64,000 nucleotides of DNA from JBBQWT01 sp038210375 (GTDB lineage: Bacteria; Acidobacteriota; Terriglobia; Terriglobales; Acidobacteriaceae): contig JBBQWT010000015.1 in NCBI GenBank assembly GCA_038210375.1, positions 29,783-93,782 of the forward strand. Reading direction: 5' to 3'. The stretch's first letter is position 1, and the number at the start of each line of letters is the position of its first letter. The notes under the pieces were generated by a model. The model did not search any database. It saw nothing but the letters and a program-made list of their open reading frames with translations, and was not told the origin of the DNA. Both the position numbers and the translations under genes were made by a program. Below are positions 18,239 through 25,829 of the stretch, one piece after another.

Positions 18239-18586
18239 TCAGGGGATGAGCACGCGATCGTCGCGGGCCGAGGGCTGGGAGACCACGAGAAATATGACGT
18301 TGGCTGCCGATGTGTTGCAGATCTCATGCACCGTTTCCGGCCGTATCTCGACTCCCTCGCCGCTGGCCAGTTGCAATCGTGCGGCGCCGGCGCGAACTTC
18401 AAGCAGGCCCTCCAGTACATAGAAAAACTGCCGGCTGTGGCGGTGATAATGTTTCACCTCGGCCGAACCCGGCGGCATGCGCTCTGCGATCACGTCAAGC
18501 GCGGGATCTTGCAGCAGCCGCCAGCCTTCGCAAACCTCTCCCCACTGGTAATGATTTGCGTCATTGGCCGAAATTTTTGTGATCAT
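18239..18586 (-). CDS. Cupin-domain protein
   Basis: 115-residue single-domain cupin. Motif 1 is HYHRHSRQFFYVLEG, with metal-ligand His residues and a Glu; motif 2 is EIRPETVHEICN with its His. It probably binds a divalent metal and either a small molecule or no substrate; such short cupins include isomerases, dioxygenases and sensors, and the exact reaction cannot be assigned. The start is ATG 18586, with AAAGAG five to eight bases upstream. A TTG start at 18610 would add eight residues. It converges on the rhodanese gene, with 13 bases between their stops. Confidence 0.82.
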   Translation of the reverse strand: MITKISANDANHYQWGEVCEGWRLLQDPALDVIAERMPPGSAEVKHYHRHSRQFFYVLEGLLEVRAGAARLQLASGEGVEIRPETVHEICNTSAANVIFLVVSQPSARDDRVLIP

Positions 18587-18686
18587 GATTACTCTTTGAA
18601 TTGGCTTCAAGATCCATCTGCCACTCTTTAAGATGTCAGGGATTGAATTTTAGCTCCTGATAAAGATCCGGACTTGAGGTGCACTT

Positions 18687-19193
18687 GTGAACGACGAAGA
18701 ATATCGCTTGCGTTACCTGGAGCTCACCGAAGGCAAAGACCCGCTGGCGATGCAGCACCAGGCCCCGGTTACGCTGGCGCGATTAATCGCCGGCGCCGAA
18801 GACGACGCGCTGCGCCGATCGCCCGCGCCGGGAAAGTGGAGCGTCGCTGAGATCATCGGCCACCTGGTGGATGATGAGATCGTCACCAGCTGGCGTTACC
18901 GCAAGATGATTGAGCAGCCCGGGTGCTCGCTGCAATCCTTCGACCAGGAAGGTTGGGTGTGCATGGGTGATTTAGATTCTGCGTCTCCGGCAGAAATACT
19001 GCAGCTCTTTCGCCTCTTACGCGAGAGTAATCTGAGATTGCTGGCAAAACTTTCCGATTCGCAGTGGAAGAGCCACGGCATCCACGCAGAGCGCGGGCGG
19101 ATTTCGGTGCGAGACCTGGTGCGTCACATGGCCGGGCACGATATCAACCATATCGAACAAGTAGAGAAAATACTTTCTTCGTCAGCGGCCTGA
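18687..19193 (+). CDS. DinB-family protein
   Basis: 168 residues, soluble, DinB_2 type. The segments GKWSVAEIIGHLVDDE (His near 53) and RHMAGHDINHIEQVEKIL near the C-terminus supply the three expected metal ligands. GTG 18687 is the start, with GAGGTG about six bases upstream. Function unknown beyond the family. It is the second of three DinB proteins in the window (others at 17194 and 52679) and shows little similarity to them by eye. Confidence 0.85.
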   Translation: MNDEEYRLRYLELTEGKDPLAMQHQAPVTLARLIAGAEDDALRRSPAPGKWSVAEIIGHLVDDEIVTSWRYRKMIEQPGCSLQSFDQEGWVCMGDLDSASPAEILQLFRLLRESNLRLLAKLSDSQWKSHGIHAERGRISVRDLVRHMAGHDINHIEQVEKILSSSAA

Positions 19194-19280
19194 GCTCGGG
19201 AATGAGCCCTTTTTTGCCTGGCTCGTGTGCTATTATCCGCGCTCGCGCTGCACCCTGAAAACAATTATTCCGACCTCTCC

Positions 19281-20351
19281 ATGCAGAGCCACCGTCCAAT
19301 CCTCGTTCTCGCCGCGCCCTTGGCACTGGCGGCTGTGGCCCTGGCCCTGGCCGGGTGCCACGCGCAGCCCGCGCGCCAAGCGGGGCGGATGCTCATCGGC
19401 TTTTCCATGGATTCGCTGCAACTGGAACGCTGGCAGCGTGACCGCGACGTCTTCGTGCGCCGAGCCAACGAGTTGGGGGCAGACGTGCTGGTGCAATCCG
19501 CCAATGGAAACGACGCCCTGCAGATCGAGCAGTCGGAAAACCTTCTGACCCAGGGCGTGGACGTCCTGGTAGTGGTGCCGCACAACGGCGATGTTTCCGC
19601 GACCATTGTTGACAGCGCCGCCCGCGAGAAAATCCCGGTGCTCAGCTACGACCGCCTGATTCGCAACAGCGATGTAAGCCTGTATGTTTCCTTTGACAAC
19701 GAAAAAGTGGGAGAGATGCAGGCGAAGTACCTGCTCGACCGCGCTCCCAGCGGCAATTACATCCTGATTGGCGGCTCGCCCACCGACAACAATGCGCATC
19801 TGCTGCGTACCGGGCAGATGCGGGTGTTACAGCCGGCCATCAATCAGGGAGCGATCAGGGTGGTGGCCGACCAATGGGCGAAAGACTGGCTGCCCAGCGA
19901 ATCCCTGCGGCACACCGAGAATGCGCTGACCCAGGCGTCGAACAACGTGGTGGCCGTGCTCACCTCCAATGACAGCACCGCCGGCGGAGCGGTGCAGGCC
20001 CTGGAAGAGCAAAAGCTGGCGGGCAAGGTGCTGGTCTCGGGGCAGGATGCCGACCTCGCGGCCTGCCAGCGCGTGTTGAACGGCACCCAATCCATGACCA
20101 TTTATAAACCCATCAACCCGCTGGCGTCGCGCGCCGCCGAAGCCGCGGTGGCGCTGGCGCGCCATGCGCCGGTGACCACCAACGCGCTGATCGACAATGG
20201 CAGAAAGCAAGTACCGTCGATCCTTCTCGAGCCCATCGTGGTCGATAAGAAGAACTTGATGGAAACCGTGATCAAAGATGGCTTCCTGAAATTCGACGAA
20301 GTGTACTCGGCGGTCCCACGCAATCAATGGCCAGCGGAGGAAACTAAATGA
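19281..20351 (+). CDS. xylF: D-xylose ABC transporter substrate-binding lipoprotein XylF
   Basis: 356-residue periplasmic binding protein of the ribose/xylose family. The signal ends in the lipobox LALAGC (Cys near 26). The mature part begins RMLIGFSMDSLQLERWQRDRD, characteristic of XylF, and continues with the two-lobe sugar-binding fold (LVVVPHNGD, LSYDRLI, VLVSGQDAD). It delivers xylose to XylGH. ATG 19281 is chosen because it starts the signal peptide; GTG 19227 would add 18 non-signal residues. It overlaps xylG by four bases (ATGA). First gene of the operon; no XylR-type regulator is present next to it. Confidence 0.92.
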   Translation: MQSHRPILVLAAPLALAAVALALAGCHAQPARQAGRMLIGFSMDSLQLERWQRDRDVFVRRANELGADVLVQSANGNDALQIEQSENLLTQGVDVLVVVPHNGDVSATIVDSAAREKIPVLSYDRLIRNSDVSLYVSFDNEKVGEMQAKYLLDRAPSGNYILIGGSPTDNNAHLLRTGQMRVLQPAINQGAIRVVADQWAKDWLPSESLRHTENALTQASNNVVAVLTSNDSTAGGAVQALEEQKLAGKVLVSGQDADLAACQRVLNGTQSMTIYKPINPLASRAAEAAVALARHAPVTTNALIDNGRKQVPSILLEPIVVDKKNLMETVIKDGFLKFDEVYSAVPRNQWPAEETK

Positions 20352-21925
20352 ACGTGATGGATCCCGCCGCCGTAACCGTTCCGGCCGCCATTCGCCTGCG
20401 GGTGGTTGGCGTAGGCAAAAGTTTTCCCGGGGTGCGGGCGCTCGATGAAGTGTCACTCGACGTGCGGCAGGGTGAGATTCATGCCCTGGTGGGAGAGAAT
20501 GGCGCGGGAAAATCCACGCTGATGAAAATTCTCTCCGGCATTTATCCCGCCGGGACCTTCGATGGAAGCTTCAGCATGGATGGCGTGGCGTGCCTGTTTC
20601 GCAGCGTGCAGGACGCGTCGCGCGCGGGCTTCGCCATCGTTCACCAGGAACTATCGCTGGCACCGGAACTGAGCGTCGCGGAAAACATTTTTCTGGGCCG
20701 CGAGCCCGCGGGGTTTATGGGGAATATCCGCTGGACGGAGCTGTTCCGCCAGACGCGCGATCTGCTCGACAGCTTGGGGCTTGCGCTCGATCCCGCACGC
20801 AGCGCGGGCTCACTGGGCGTAGGCCAACAGCAGATGGTGGAGATCGCCAAAGCGCTCTCCCATCGCGCCCACATCCTGATTCTGGATGAACCCACGGCCG
20901 CTCTGACCGACGCCGAATCCGAGGCGCTTTTCCGAATCCTGGCCGCGCTCAAGAGCAAAGGGCACAGCATTATCTACATTTCGCATCGCCTGGAAGAAGT
21001 TTTTCGCCTCGCCGATCGCATCACCGTCATGCGCGACGGCCGCACCGTGCGCTCCGCCGCCACCGCCGATTGGAATGAAAATTCGGTGATTGGGGCGATG
21101 GTGGGCCGCGACGTCAGCAAGCTCTTTCCCGCAGGCGGCCGCGTGGCGGGTTCGGTGGCGCTGGAAGTTCGCAATCTTGAAGTGTCCGGCAGCCTTCACG
21201 GCGGCAGCAAAGTCACCTTGAAGGCCTATCACGGCCAGGTGCTCGGCATCGCCGGCCTGATGGGTGCGGGACGAACCGAGATGCTGGCCACCATTTTTGG
21301 CGCGTCGCCCTGGCGCGGCGGCGAAATCCTGGTCGATGGAAAACCGGTGACCGTGCGGCGGCCCGCCGACGCCATTGCGCATGGCATCGCCTTCGTGACC
21401 GAGGACCGCAAAAGCTCCGGGCTGCTGCTGGAGCAATCGATCGTGCGCAATGTCACGCTGCCATCGCTGCGCCGCCTCTCCGGCCGGGTATTTACCGATG
21501 ATGCAAGGGAGCTGCGGGCGGCGATGCCTCTCTATCAATCCATGCGGGTGAAAGCGCCATCTCCCCTGGTGACGGCGGCTACGCTTTCCGGCGGCAACCA
21601 GCAAAAAGTTGTGTTGTGCAAATGGCTCCTCACCGGGCCCGGCATCCTTTTGCTGGACGAACCCACGCGCGGCATCGATGTGGGCGCGCGGCAGGAAATT
21701 TATGCGGAAATCGATAAGCTGGCGCGTGCCGGGATGGCAATCGTCATGGTGTCGTCGGACTTGGCGGAGGTGCTGGGCATGGCCGACCGCGTCCTGGTGA
21801 TGCGCGATGGCGGGCTCGCCGGGGAATTCACCGGAAGCCATGCCAACGCTCATGACGTGATGGCCTGCGCCACCGGCATCAGCCGGCTTCAACCACCAGA
21901 ACCACCGGGGAGGGAAGCACAGTGA
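20348..21925 (+). CDS. xylG: Xylose ABC transporter ATP-binding protein XylG
   Basis: 525-residue sugar ABC ATPase with two nucleotide-binding domains in one chain, as usual for the ribose/xylose class. The N-terminal domain has Walker A GENGAGKST near 48-56, signature GVGQQQMVEIAKAL, and Walker B LILDEPTAAL. The C-terminal half has the degenerate Walker A region (GLMGAGRTEML), signature LSGGNQQKVVLCKWL and LLLDEPTRGID, normal for this class. It powers xylose import through XylH. Its start overlaps the xylF stop (ATGA) and its stop overlaps the xylH start (GTGA), so translation is coupled. Confidence 0.95.
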   Translation: MNVMDPAAVTVPAAIRLRVVGVGKSFPGVRALDEVSLDVRQGEIHALVGENGAGKSTLMKILSGIYPAGTFDGSFSMDGVACLFRSVQDASRAGFAIVHQELSLAPELSVAENIFLGREPAGFMGNIRWTELFRQTRDLLDSLGLALDPARSAGSLGVGQQQMVEIAKALSHRAHILILDEPTAALTDAESEALFRILAALKSKGHSIIYISHRLEEVFRLADRITVMRDGRTVRSAATADWNENSVIGAMVGRDVSKLFPAGGRVAGSVALEVRNLEVSGSLHGGSKVTLKAYHGQVLGIAGLMGAGRTEMLATIFGASPWRGGEILVDGKPVTVRRPADAIAHGIAFVTEDRKSSGLLLEQSIVRNVTLPSLRRLSGRVFTDDARELRAAMPLYQSMRVKAPSPLVTAATLSGGNQQKVVLCKWLLTGPGILLLDEPTRGIDVGARQEIYAEIDKLARAGMAIVMVSSDLAEVLGMADRVLVMRDGGLAGEFTGSHANAHDVMACATGISRLQPPEPPGREAQ

Positions 21926-23100
21926 CGACCGCTCGTATTTCGCCAATCCCATCGCGCCCTGCAGCGCCGGCTGCACGCCGCGTGCCGCTCGTCAGCTCAC
22001 GCTCGTTCGTCATCGTGCTGGCGCTGCTGGGCATGTGGGCCATCTTCGCTTACCTGACCCACGGCACATTCTTGAGCGCGCGCAACATATCGAACCTCAG
22101 CCGCCAGACCGCCGTCACCGGAATTCTGGCAATCGGCATGGTGATGATCATCGTGACCGCCAACATCGATCTGTCGGTGGGCTCGCTGGTAGGCCTGTCG
22201 GGCCTGGTTTCGGTGCTGACTCAGACCACCCTGCACTGGGGCCTTCTGCCTTCGCTGGCCGCGGGACTTCTCGCCGGCCTGGCGGTGGGCCTGCTGCAAG
22301 GCACGCTGGTCGCTTACCTGCGCATCCCGTCTTTCATTGTTACCCTGGGCGGGCTGCTGGCATGGCGGGGCGCCACCAAGGGCGCCAGCGGCGGCAATAC
22401 CTTCCCCATCAAGGTGGAATCTTTCCGCCGTATCGGCCAATCGTATTTGAGCCCAGAGGCTGGCTGGATTCTGGCCATTGTGACCGTGGTGGCAATCGCG
22501 GTGTGGACCATCCGCCGCCGCGGGTCGCGCTCCAGCCTCGGCCTGGCGTCGTGGACACCGCTGGAAACCGCCTTGCGCATCATCGCGCCGGTGTTGCTGG
22601 TGGTGGGATTTATCAAGGCATTGAATTCCTATGCCGGCGTTCCCGTGCCGGTTGTGATTCTGTTGTTCAGCTTGTTTGCCGCCACCGTGGTGATGCAGAA
22701 TACCCGCTTCGGACGCCACCTTTATGCTATCGGCGGCAACGTCGAGGCTGCCCGCCTTTCCGGCATCGATCCGCGCCGCAACGTGCTCGCCGCATTCTGC
22801 GTGATGGGGGCGCTGGCCGCCGTGGCCGGAACCGTGTACACCGCGCGCGTGGGCAGCGCTTCGCCCGATGCCGGAACCCTGCTGGAACTCGATGCCATCG
22901 CGGCCTGCGTGATCGGCGGCGCCAGCCTGGCCGGAGGCCGCGGCACCGTGATCGGCGCCTGCCTGGGCGCGTTGTTCATGGCCAGCCTGGACAATGGAAT
23001 GTCGCTGCAGAATGTTCCCGACTTTATTCAGGACATCGTAAAGGGCTTCATCCTGGTGCTGGCCGTGGGTATTGATATGGTGCAGCGCCGCAGTGATTGA
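21922..23100 (+). CDS. xylH: Xylose ABC transporter permease XylH
   Basis: 392-residue inner-membrane permease of the BPD_transp_2 (RbsC/XylH) family with about ten hydrophobic helices. Typical family segments are NIDLSVGSLVGLSG near 77-90 and GGNVEAARLSGI in the coupling loop. The GGASLAGGRGTV-IGACLGALF motif lies toward the C-terminus. A GTG start at 21922 overlaps the xylG stop. The TGA at 23098-23100 is in the same frame as the downstream xylB, whose own start is abnormal. Confidence 0.94.
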   Translation: MTTARISPIPSRPAAPAARRVPLVSSRSFVIVLALLGMWAIFAYLTHGTFLSARNISNLSRQTAVTGILAIGMVMIIVTANIDLSVGSLVGLSGLVSVLTQTTLHWGLLPSLAAGLLAGLAVGLLQGTLVAYLRIPSFIVTLGGLLAWRGATKGASGGNTFPIKVESFRRIGQSYLSPEAGWILAIVTVVAIAVWTIRRRGSRSSLGLASWTPLETALRIIAPVLLVVGFIKALNSYAGVPVPVVILLFSLFAATVVMQNTRFGRHLYAIGGNVEAARLSGIDPRRNVLAAFCVMGALAAVAGTVYTARVGSASPDAGTLLELDAIAACVIGGASLAGGRGTVIGACLGALFMASLDNGMSLQNVPDFIQDIVKGFILVLAVGIDMVQRRSD

Positions 23101-23108
23101 ACCGTTAC

Positions 23109-23114
23109 GGAGGG
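23109..23114 (+). promoter_or_regulatory. Strong ribosome-binding site that decides the xylB start
   Basis: GGAGGG lies directly downstream of the xylH stop. The nearest ATG (23115) abuts it, is out of frame with xylB, and meets a stop after seven codons. The in-frame ATT at 23119 is four bases from the end of this site, a normal distance. Confidence 0.6.
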
Positions 23115-23118
23115 ATGT

Positions 23119-24594
23119 ATTTATTGTCTAGGCATTGACGTTGGCACGGGGGGAAGCCGCGCTGTTGTCATCGACCATCGCGGCGCGGTGGTGTGCTCGG
23201 CATCAGTCGAACATGTCGCTTTCGCGTCGCCGCAAACTGGATGGGCGGAGCAGGACCCCGCTGACTGGTTTCGCGCTTCGTGCGCCGCGATCACCCAGGC
23301 AGCGGCCGCCGCGCCGGGAAAAATTACCGCGATCTGCCTGACCGGACAGATGCATGGCGCGGTCATGCTCGATGCCGCTGGCAAGGTGGTGCGGCCCGCG
23401 CTGATCTGGTGCGACCAGCGTACCGGCGAGCAATCGCGCGAAATCGAATCTCGCTTTGGCCTGGATGAGATCATTCGTCTGACCTGCAATCGACCGCTCA
23501 CCAACTTCACGCTTACCAAGCTGTTGTGGGTGCGGCAGCACGAGCCGGAACACTGGAAGCGCGTCCGCCACATCCTGCTGCCCAAGGATTACGTTCGTTT
23601 TCGTCTCTCCGGCGATTACGCGATGGATGTCGCCGAGGCCTCGGGCACCTTGCTGCTCGATGTTGCGCGCCGCCAGTGGTCGGCCGATGTTCTCGGGAAA
23701 CTCGGCATCGATAAGAATGTTCTGCCCGCGTTGTTTGAGTCCCCCACCGTTTGCGGGAAGCTGCGGTCCGGCATCGCGTCTGAATTGGGTCTCGATGCGG
23801 ATGTCCCCATCGTCGCCGGCGCGGGCGACCAGATGGCGGGCGCGGTGGGCATGGGCATCGTCAGGCCGGGAATGGCGTCCGCGACCATCGGAACATCCGG
23901 AGTGGTCTTCGCCGCCACCGATCATCCGGCGCTGGATGCGCAAGGACGCCTGCACACCTTTTGCCACGCCATACCCGGACGGTGGTGCGTAATGGGCGTG
24001 ACCCAGGCCGCGGGGCTATCGCTGCGCTGGTTCCGCGACCTGCTGCAGATCGATTCCGCGAAGAATGTGGATCCCTATGATCTCTTGACCGCCGAAGCGG
24101 CGACGGCCCCCGCGGGTTGCGATGGCGTATTGTGGGCGCCGTATCTTATGGGAGAGCGCACGCCGCACCTCGACCCCGGCGCGCGGGGGGCGCTGCTGGG
24201 CTTGGCCGCATCGCACCGGCGCGCCCACGTGCTGCGCGCGGTGATGGAAGGCGTCGCGTTCAGCTTGAAAGATACACTCACCATTTTCGGCGAGATGAAT
24301 GTGCCGGTCAGCAAGATCAGGCTGGGCGGAGGAGGCGCGCGCTCCGCGTTGTGGCGCCAGGTGCAGGCCGATGTCTATGGCATGCCCGTCGAAATTCTGC
24401 AGGCGGAAGAAGGCGCCGCCTATGGAGCGGCCATCCTGGCCGGCGCGGGGACCGGCGTATGGAATTCGGTGGATGAGGCCTGTGACGCGGTCGTCGCCGT
24501 CCTCGAAACCATCGAACCCGGTCCCGCGACAGATTTGATGCAGGCGGGGTACCGGCGCTACCGCAGTATTTATCCAGCGTTGAAAAATATTTGA
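23119..24594 (+). CDS. xylB: Xylulokinase XylB with non-canonical start
   Basis: About 491-residue FGGY-family sugar kinase that phosphorylates D-xylulose with ATP. The N-terminal phosphate loop GIDVGTGGSRAVVIDHRG is coded from 23131. Later motifs are CLTGQMHGAVMLD, WCDQRTGEQ, GAGDQMAGAVGMG (with the catalytic Asp), ATIGTSG and LGGGGARSALWRQ. There is no ATG, GTG or TTG in frame between the xylH stop and the phosphate loop. The best start is ATT 23119 after GGAGGG. The first normal in-frame start, GTG 23188, would delete the phosphate loop and cannot be right. Alternatively one extra T in TATTTATT has shifted the frame from ATG 23115. Confidence 0.88.
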   Translation: MYCLGIDVGTGGSRAVVIDHRGAVVCSASVEHVAFASPQTGWAEQDPADWFRASCAAITQAAAAAPGKITAICLTGQMHGAVMLDAAGKVVRPALIWCDQRTGEQSREIESRFGLDEIIRLTCNRPLTNFTLTKLLWVRQHEPEHWKRVRHILLPKDYVRFRLSGDYAMDVAEASGTLLLDVARRQWSADVLGKLGIDKNVLPALFESPTVCGKLRSGIASELGLDADVPIVAGAGDQMAGAVGMGIVRPGMASATIGTSGVVFAATDHPALDAQGRLHTFCHAIPGRWCVMGVTQAAGLSLRWFRDLLQIDSAKNVDPYDLLTAEAATAPAGCDGVLWAPYLMGERTPHLDPGARGALLGLAASHRRAHVLRAVMEGVAFSLKDTLTIFGEMNVPVSKIRLGGGGARSALWRQVQADVYGMPVEILQAEEGAAYGAAILAGAGTGVWNSVDEACDAVVAVLETIEPGPATDLMQAGYRRYRSIYPALKNI

Positions 24595-24647
24595 TCGGGC
24601 CAGTCGCGGCCGGCACAATCAAACACTAAATGTGAAAGAGGCGAAGC

Positions 24648-25820
24648 ATGGCGGCAAAAGATCAGTATCAACCCCGGCCGGAGCATAAATTTTCTTTTGG
24701 TTTGTGGACTGTCGCCAACCGTGGGCGCGACCCCTTTGGCGATTTCGTGCGGCCCGTCCTCGAACCCACCGACGCCGTCGCGTTGCTGGCCGAGGCAGGG
24801 GCGTGGGGCGTGAATTTGCATGACAACGACCTGGTCCCCATTGACGCGACTCCCGCGGAGCGCGACCGCATCGTGCGCGATTTCAAGAGCGCTTGCAGCC
24901 GCCATGGCATCGTCGTGCCCATGGCCACGGTGTCGTTGTTCTTCCACTCCATATTCCGCGACGGAGCTTTTACATCAAACGATCCCGCGGTGCGCGCCTA
25001 CGCAATCCAGAAGACCATGCGCGCCATGGACCTCGGCGCCGAGCTGGGAGCGCAAATTTTCGTGCTGTGGCTGGGGCGCGATGGCGTGGAAACCGACGCC
25101 TGCCGCCGCGCCGAGGAGGGAATCAAGCGCACCCGAGCCGCCATCGATTACCTGTGCCAGTATTCCATCGACCAGGGATACGGTTACCGATTCGCGCTCG
25201 AAGCCAAGCCCAACGAGCCGCGCGGCGATATTTATTTCCCCACCACCGCGGCCTATCTAGGGTTCATCCCCACGCTCGCCCACCCTGACATGGTCGGCGT
25301 CAATCCGGAATTTGCCCACGAAACCATGTCGGGGCTGAACTTCATGCACGCTCTCGCGCAGGCGTGGGAGGCAGGCAAGCTTTTTCACGTGGACTTGAAC
25401 GACCAGATGCCCGGACGCTTCGATCAGGATTTGCGCTTCGGCTCCGCCAACCTCAAGGCCAGTTTCTTCACCGTGAAGTTTCTGGAAGACGTGGGCTACG
25501 ATGGCTCCCGCCACTTCGACGCACACGCCTATCGCAGCGAAGACGCATCGGGCATTCCCGACTTTGCCCGGGGATGCATGCGAACCTATTTGATTCTCAA
25601 GGAAAAGGCGGAACGCTGGAACAGCGATCGCGAAATTCAGGAACTGCTGCGGGAGCTGGAAACTGCATCGGTCAAACATCCTTCAGTCGCGAAGTATACG
25701 AAGAAAGGAGCGGCGGCGCTGCTGGCGTGGGAGGCTGACCGCGAAGCCATATGCCAAAAGCCGCTGCTTTATGAACGCCTCGACCAGTGGACGATGGAAA
25801 TATTAATGGGAGTTCGATAA
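24648..25820 (+). CDS. xylA: Xylose isomerase XylA
   Basis: 390-residue class I (Streptomyces-type, short) xylose isomerase that converts D-xylose to D-xylulose with two divalent metals. The active-site His is in GVNLHDNDLVP. The metal ligands lie in ALEAKPNEPRGDIYFP, in NPEFAHETMSGLN and in FHVDLNDQ with the following Asp residues (RFDQDLRFG). The substrate-positioning W is in FVLWLGRDG. It is cytoplasmic, follows xylB by 53 bases with GAAAGAGG as ribosome site, and is followed within 10 bases by the GH3 gene, so isomerase, kinase and transporter are one operon. Confidence 0.95.
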   Translation: MAAKDQYQPRPEHKFSFGLWTVANRGRDPFGDFVRPVLEPTDAVALLAEAGAWGVNLHDNDLVPIDATPAERDRIVRDFKSACSRHGIVVPMATVSLFFHSIFRDGAFTSNDPAVRAYAIQKTMRAMDLGAELGAQIFVLWLGRDGVETDACRRAEEGIKRTRAAIDYLCQYSIDQGYGYRFALEAKPNEPRGDIYFPTTAAYLGFIPTLAHPDMVGVNPEFAHETMSGLNFMHALAQAWEAGKLFHVDLNDQMPGRFDQDLRFGSANLKASFFTVKFLEDVGYDGSRHFDAHAYRSEDASGIPDFARGCMRTYLILKEKAERWNSDREIQELLRELETASVKHPSVAKYTKKGAAALLAWEADREAICQKPLLYERLDQWTMEILMGVR

Positions 25821-25829
25821 GGAGAAGTG

